Assembly (NCBI GenBank): GCA_001017865.1
Contig: LATQ01000001.1
Coordinates: 3,062,217 to 3,075,833, forward strand
DNA from: Rhodococcus sp. IITR03
Lineage (GTDB): Bacteria; Actinomycetota; Actinomycetes; Mycobacteriales; Mycobacteriaceae
Direction of reading: 5' to 3'
Length of the DNA: 13,617 nt
Below are positions 10,471-13,617 of this stretch, one piece after another. Below the pieces are notes generated by a model. The model was not told the origin of the DNA and did not search any database. It saw nothing but the letters and a program-made list of their open reading frames with translations. The first letter of the stretch is position 1, and every line of letters begins with the position of its first letter. The position numbers and the translations under genes were made by a program.

Positions 10471-10722
10471 ATGGCGCGAAATTCCGGTGGTGGAGAGACG
10501 ACCTACGCGAAGGGAGCCCGAGTTACAGGGGAATCGCGGGACCGCTTGCAGGAGGATCTGAAGCGCCGCTACGAGGAGGGCGCGAGCATTCGGAGGCTCG
10601 CGCAGGAAACCGGTCGATCCTACGGTTTCGTGCACAACGTTCTCGTGGAGTCGCAGGTGCGGCTGCGGGGCCGCGGCGGCCCGAACCGTCGTCGGGCGGC
10701 AGCGAGCGACGAGAAGGCGTGA
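10471..10722 (+). CDS. Small helix-turn-helix protein, Rv1473A-like (intact)
   Basis: This is an 83-residue basic protein. GGAGGA (10461-10466) lies 4 bases before ATG 10471. Residues about 35-58 form a helix-turn-helix of the Hin/resolvase style: EEGASIRRLAQETGRSYGF, then VHNVLVESQVRLRGRGG, which is very well conserved among actinobacteria. Both ends are polar and probably disordered (Ser/Gly/Thr at the start, Arg/Ala at the end). It matches in position and type M. tuberculosis Rv1473A, a possible transcriptional regulator between the ABC-F gene Rv1473 and Rv1474c. Its targets and function are unknown to me. DNA binding is inferred from the motif and high positive charge. It converges with acnR, the two stop codons being 18 bases apart. 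Confidence 0.88.
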   Translation: MARNSGGGETTYAKGARVTGESRDRLQEDLKRRYEEGASIRRLAQETGRSYGFVHNVLVESQVRLRGRGGPNRRRAAASDEKA

Positions 10723-10731
10723 GGAACGGAT

Positions 10732-10752
10732 CCGGCGCGTCAGTCGCGCCGG
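10732..10752. terminator. Bidirectional terminator hairpin between the HTH gene and acnR
   Basis: The arms CCGGCGCG (10732-10739) and CGCGCCGG (10745-10752) pair perfectly around the loop TCAGT. The loop contains the acnR stop codon (TCA at 10740-10742 is TGA on the minus strand). Outer GAGGAA (10721-10726) and TTCCTC segments can extend the structure beyond an internal loop. The perfect symmetry suits both converging transcripts. There is no clear T-run. Confidence 0.55.
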
Positions 10753-11305
10753 CGCACGGATTCCTCGACGAGGTCGAGAACTGCGACGAGGTCCTGTTCG
10801 GTGTGCCCTGAAGCGAGGCGGGCGACGAGCCCGTCGAGCACGAGGTCGAGATAACCCAGGACGACTTCGGTCGGCACGTCGTCGCGCAGCCGGCCCGCTT
10901 CCCGCTGCCGTTCGAGGCGTCCGACGGTGGCCTCGGTGAGTTCGGCCGAATGCTGCGTCCACGCCTTCGCGAACTCGGGGTCGGTGCGGAGACGGCGCGT
11001 GATCTCGAGCCGCGTCCCGAGCCAGTCGAACTGGTCGGGGGAGGACAGCATGTCGCGCATGACCTGTACGAGACCCTCATTGGCCGCGACGTCGGCCATC
11101 CGTCTCGCATCCTCCTGGGCGAGGGCGAGGAACAGTCCGTCCTTGTCCTTGAAATGGTGGAAGATCGCGCCACGGGACAGACCCGTGGCATCTTCGAGCA
11201 GTCGCACGGTCGCGCCGTCGTAACCGTATTCGGCGAAGCAGCGACGGGCACCGTCGAGGATCTGCCTGCGCCCGCGGCGAGATGGTCCTCACTGACCTTG
11301 GGCAC
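10740..11305 (-). CDS. acnR: AcnR, TetR-family repressor of aconitase (one frameshift)
   Basis: AcnR is the TetR-type repressor of the aconitase gene; in Corynebacterium glutamicum it binds the acn promoter and responds to citrate-Mg. The likely start is GTG at 11305 (MPKVSEDHLAA), preceded by AGGAAG (11312-11317 on the minus strand) at 6-base spacing. A G lost at about 11271-11273 (Gly-Arg-Arg-Gln-Ile-Leu expected) breaks the N-terminus; correction gives 188 residues, about the size of C. glutamicum AcnR. The TetR HTH is at about 32-53: VRLLEDATGLSRGAIFHHF, preceded by ARRCFAEYGYDGAT. The C-terminal ligand and dimer domain runs from about 60 to the end (MRDMLSSPDQFDWLGTRLEI). It lies 105 bases downstream of acn on the same strand, with a strong hairpin between, the same order as M. 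tuberculosis Rv1475c-Rv1474c. Call and partner are secure by family and context. Confidence 0.92.
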
Positions 11306-11333
11306 GCGCCACTTCCTTTCGGCTCGAGGGAGA

Positions 11334-11370
11334 CGGCGGGCCCGAGACGAGTCTCGTCCCGGGCCCGCCG
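11334..11370 (-). terminator. Very strong 18-pair hairpin between acn and acnR
   Basis: The arms 11334-11351 and 11353-11370 form a near-perfect palindrome around one central base (11352). On the minus strand, the acn-acnR transcript, every position can pair, including one G-U at 11345/11359; on the plus strand that pair is an A-C mismatch. This suggests the structure works in the acn-acnR RNA. It starts 41 bases after the acn stop and ends 29 bases before the acnR start, leaving the acnR ribosome site free. No T-run follows. It could end most acn transcripts, or protect the acn mRNA 3' end, setting a low acnR dose. Confidence 0.7.
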
Positions 11371-11382
11371 CTTCACACAGAT

Positions 11383-11399
11383 GTGACCGATCGGGTCAC
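11383..11399. repeat. Inverted repeat GTGACC-N5-GGTCAC after acn
   Basis: Perfect 6-base arms, GTGACC and GGTCAC, flank GATCG, 12 bases downstream of the acn stop codon and just before the larger hairpin. It may form a second small stem in the acn transcript or be an operator-like site. The known C. glutamicum AcnR operator lies in the acn promoter, outside this window, so I do not assign it to AcnR. Confidence 0.45.
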
Positions 11400-11410
11400 G
11401 AGCACTGCTC

Positions 11411-13617
<2,207 letters not shown>

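Overview
The window is high-GC actinobacterial DNA, most likely from Rhodococcus or a close relative in the Mycobacteriales. The evidence is a SUF operon in the mycobacterial order (sufR-B-D-C-S-U-T), an ABC-F / small HTH / acnR / acn block laid out like M. tuberculosis Rv1473-Rv1473A-Rv1474c-Rv1475c, and a rhodococcal-type (CrtLm-like) lycopene cyclase next to a bacterial Ku gene. The genus is inferred from gene order and protein style, not from a search.

Layout. Bases 1-6236 (+) carry the Fe-S cluster assembly operon: the 3' part of sufR, then sufB, sufD, sufC, sufS, sufU and sufT. Spacing is tight, including a 1-base sufU/sufT overlap and directly abutting sufB/sufD. Bases 6292-8555 (-) carry lycopene cyclase followed downstream by ku, whose Lys/Ala/Ser-rich tail is encoded by DNA repeats. 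Bases 8723-10722 (+) carry an ABC-F ATPase and a small helix-turn-helix protein. Bases 10740-13617 (-) carry acn (5' end outside the window) followed by acnR, with a very strong hairpin between them.

How the genes work together. SufS with the zinc protein SufU supplies sulfur, SufBCD is the scaffold complex, SufT is a maturation factor and SufR is the Fe-S-sensing repressor. Aconitase at the other end of the window is a [4Fe-4S] client enzyme with its own TetR repressor, AcnR. Ku (DNA end joining), the cyclase (carotenoids) and the ABC-F protein (ribosome-associated) have no evident functional tie to these.

Sequence quality dominates the window. Nine of the twelve genes are broken by single-base indels, almost all losses of one G or C from short G/C runs: I count 20 likely deletions and 2 insertions. 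Each restores a conserved protein when corrected, and they hit several genes expected to be essential. I therefore read them as uncorrected sequencing errors, not pseudogenes, and give full gene spans across the frameshifts. Only sufC, ku and the small HTH gene read intact. One pair of indels in sufS cancels out and leaves an open frame with about 12 wrong residues. I see no mobile element, CRISPR array, tRNA or rRNA, and no convincing previously undescribed system. The best non-coding signals are the acn-acnR hairpin and the convergent hairpin whose loop holds the acnR stop codon.
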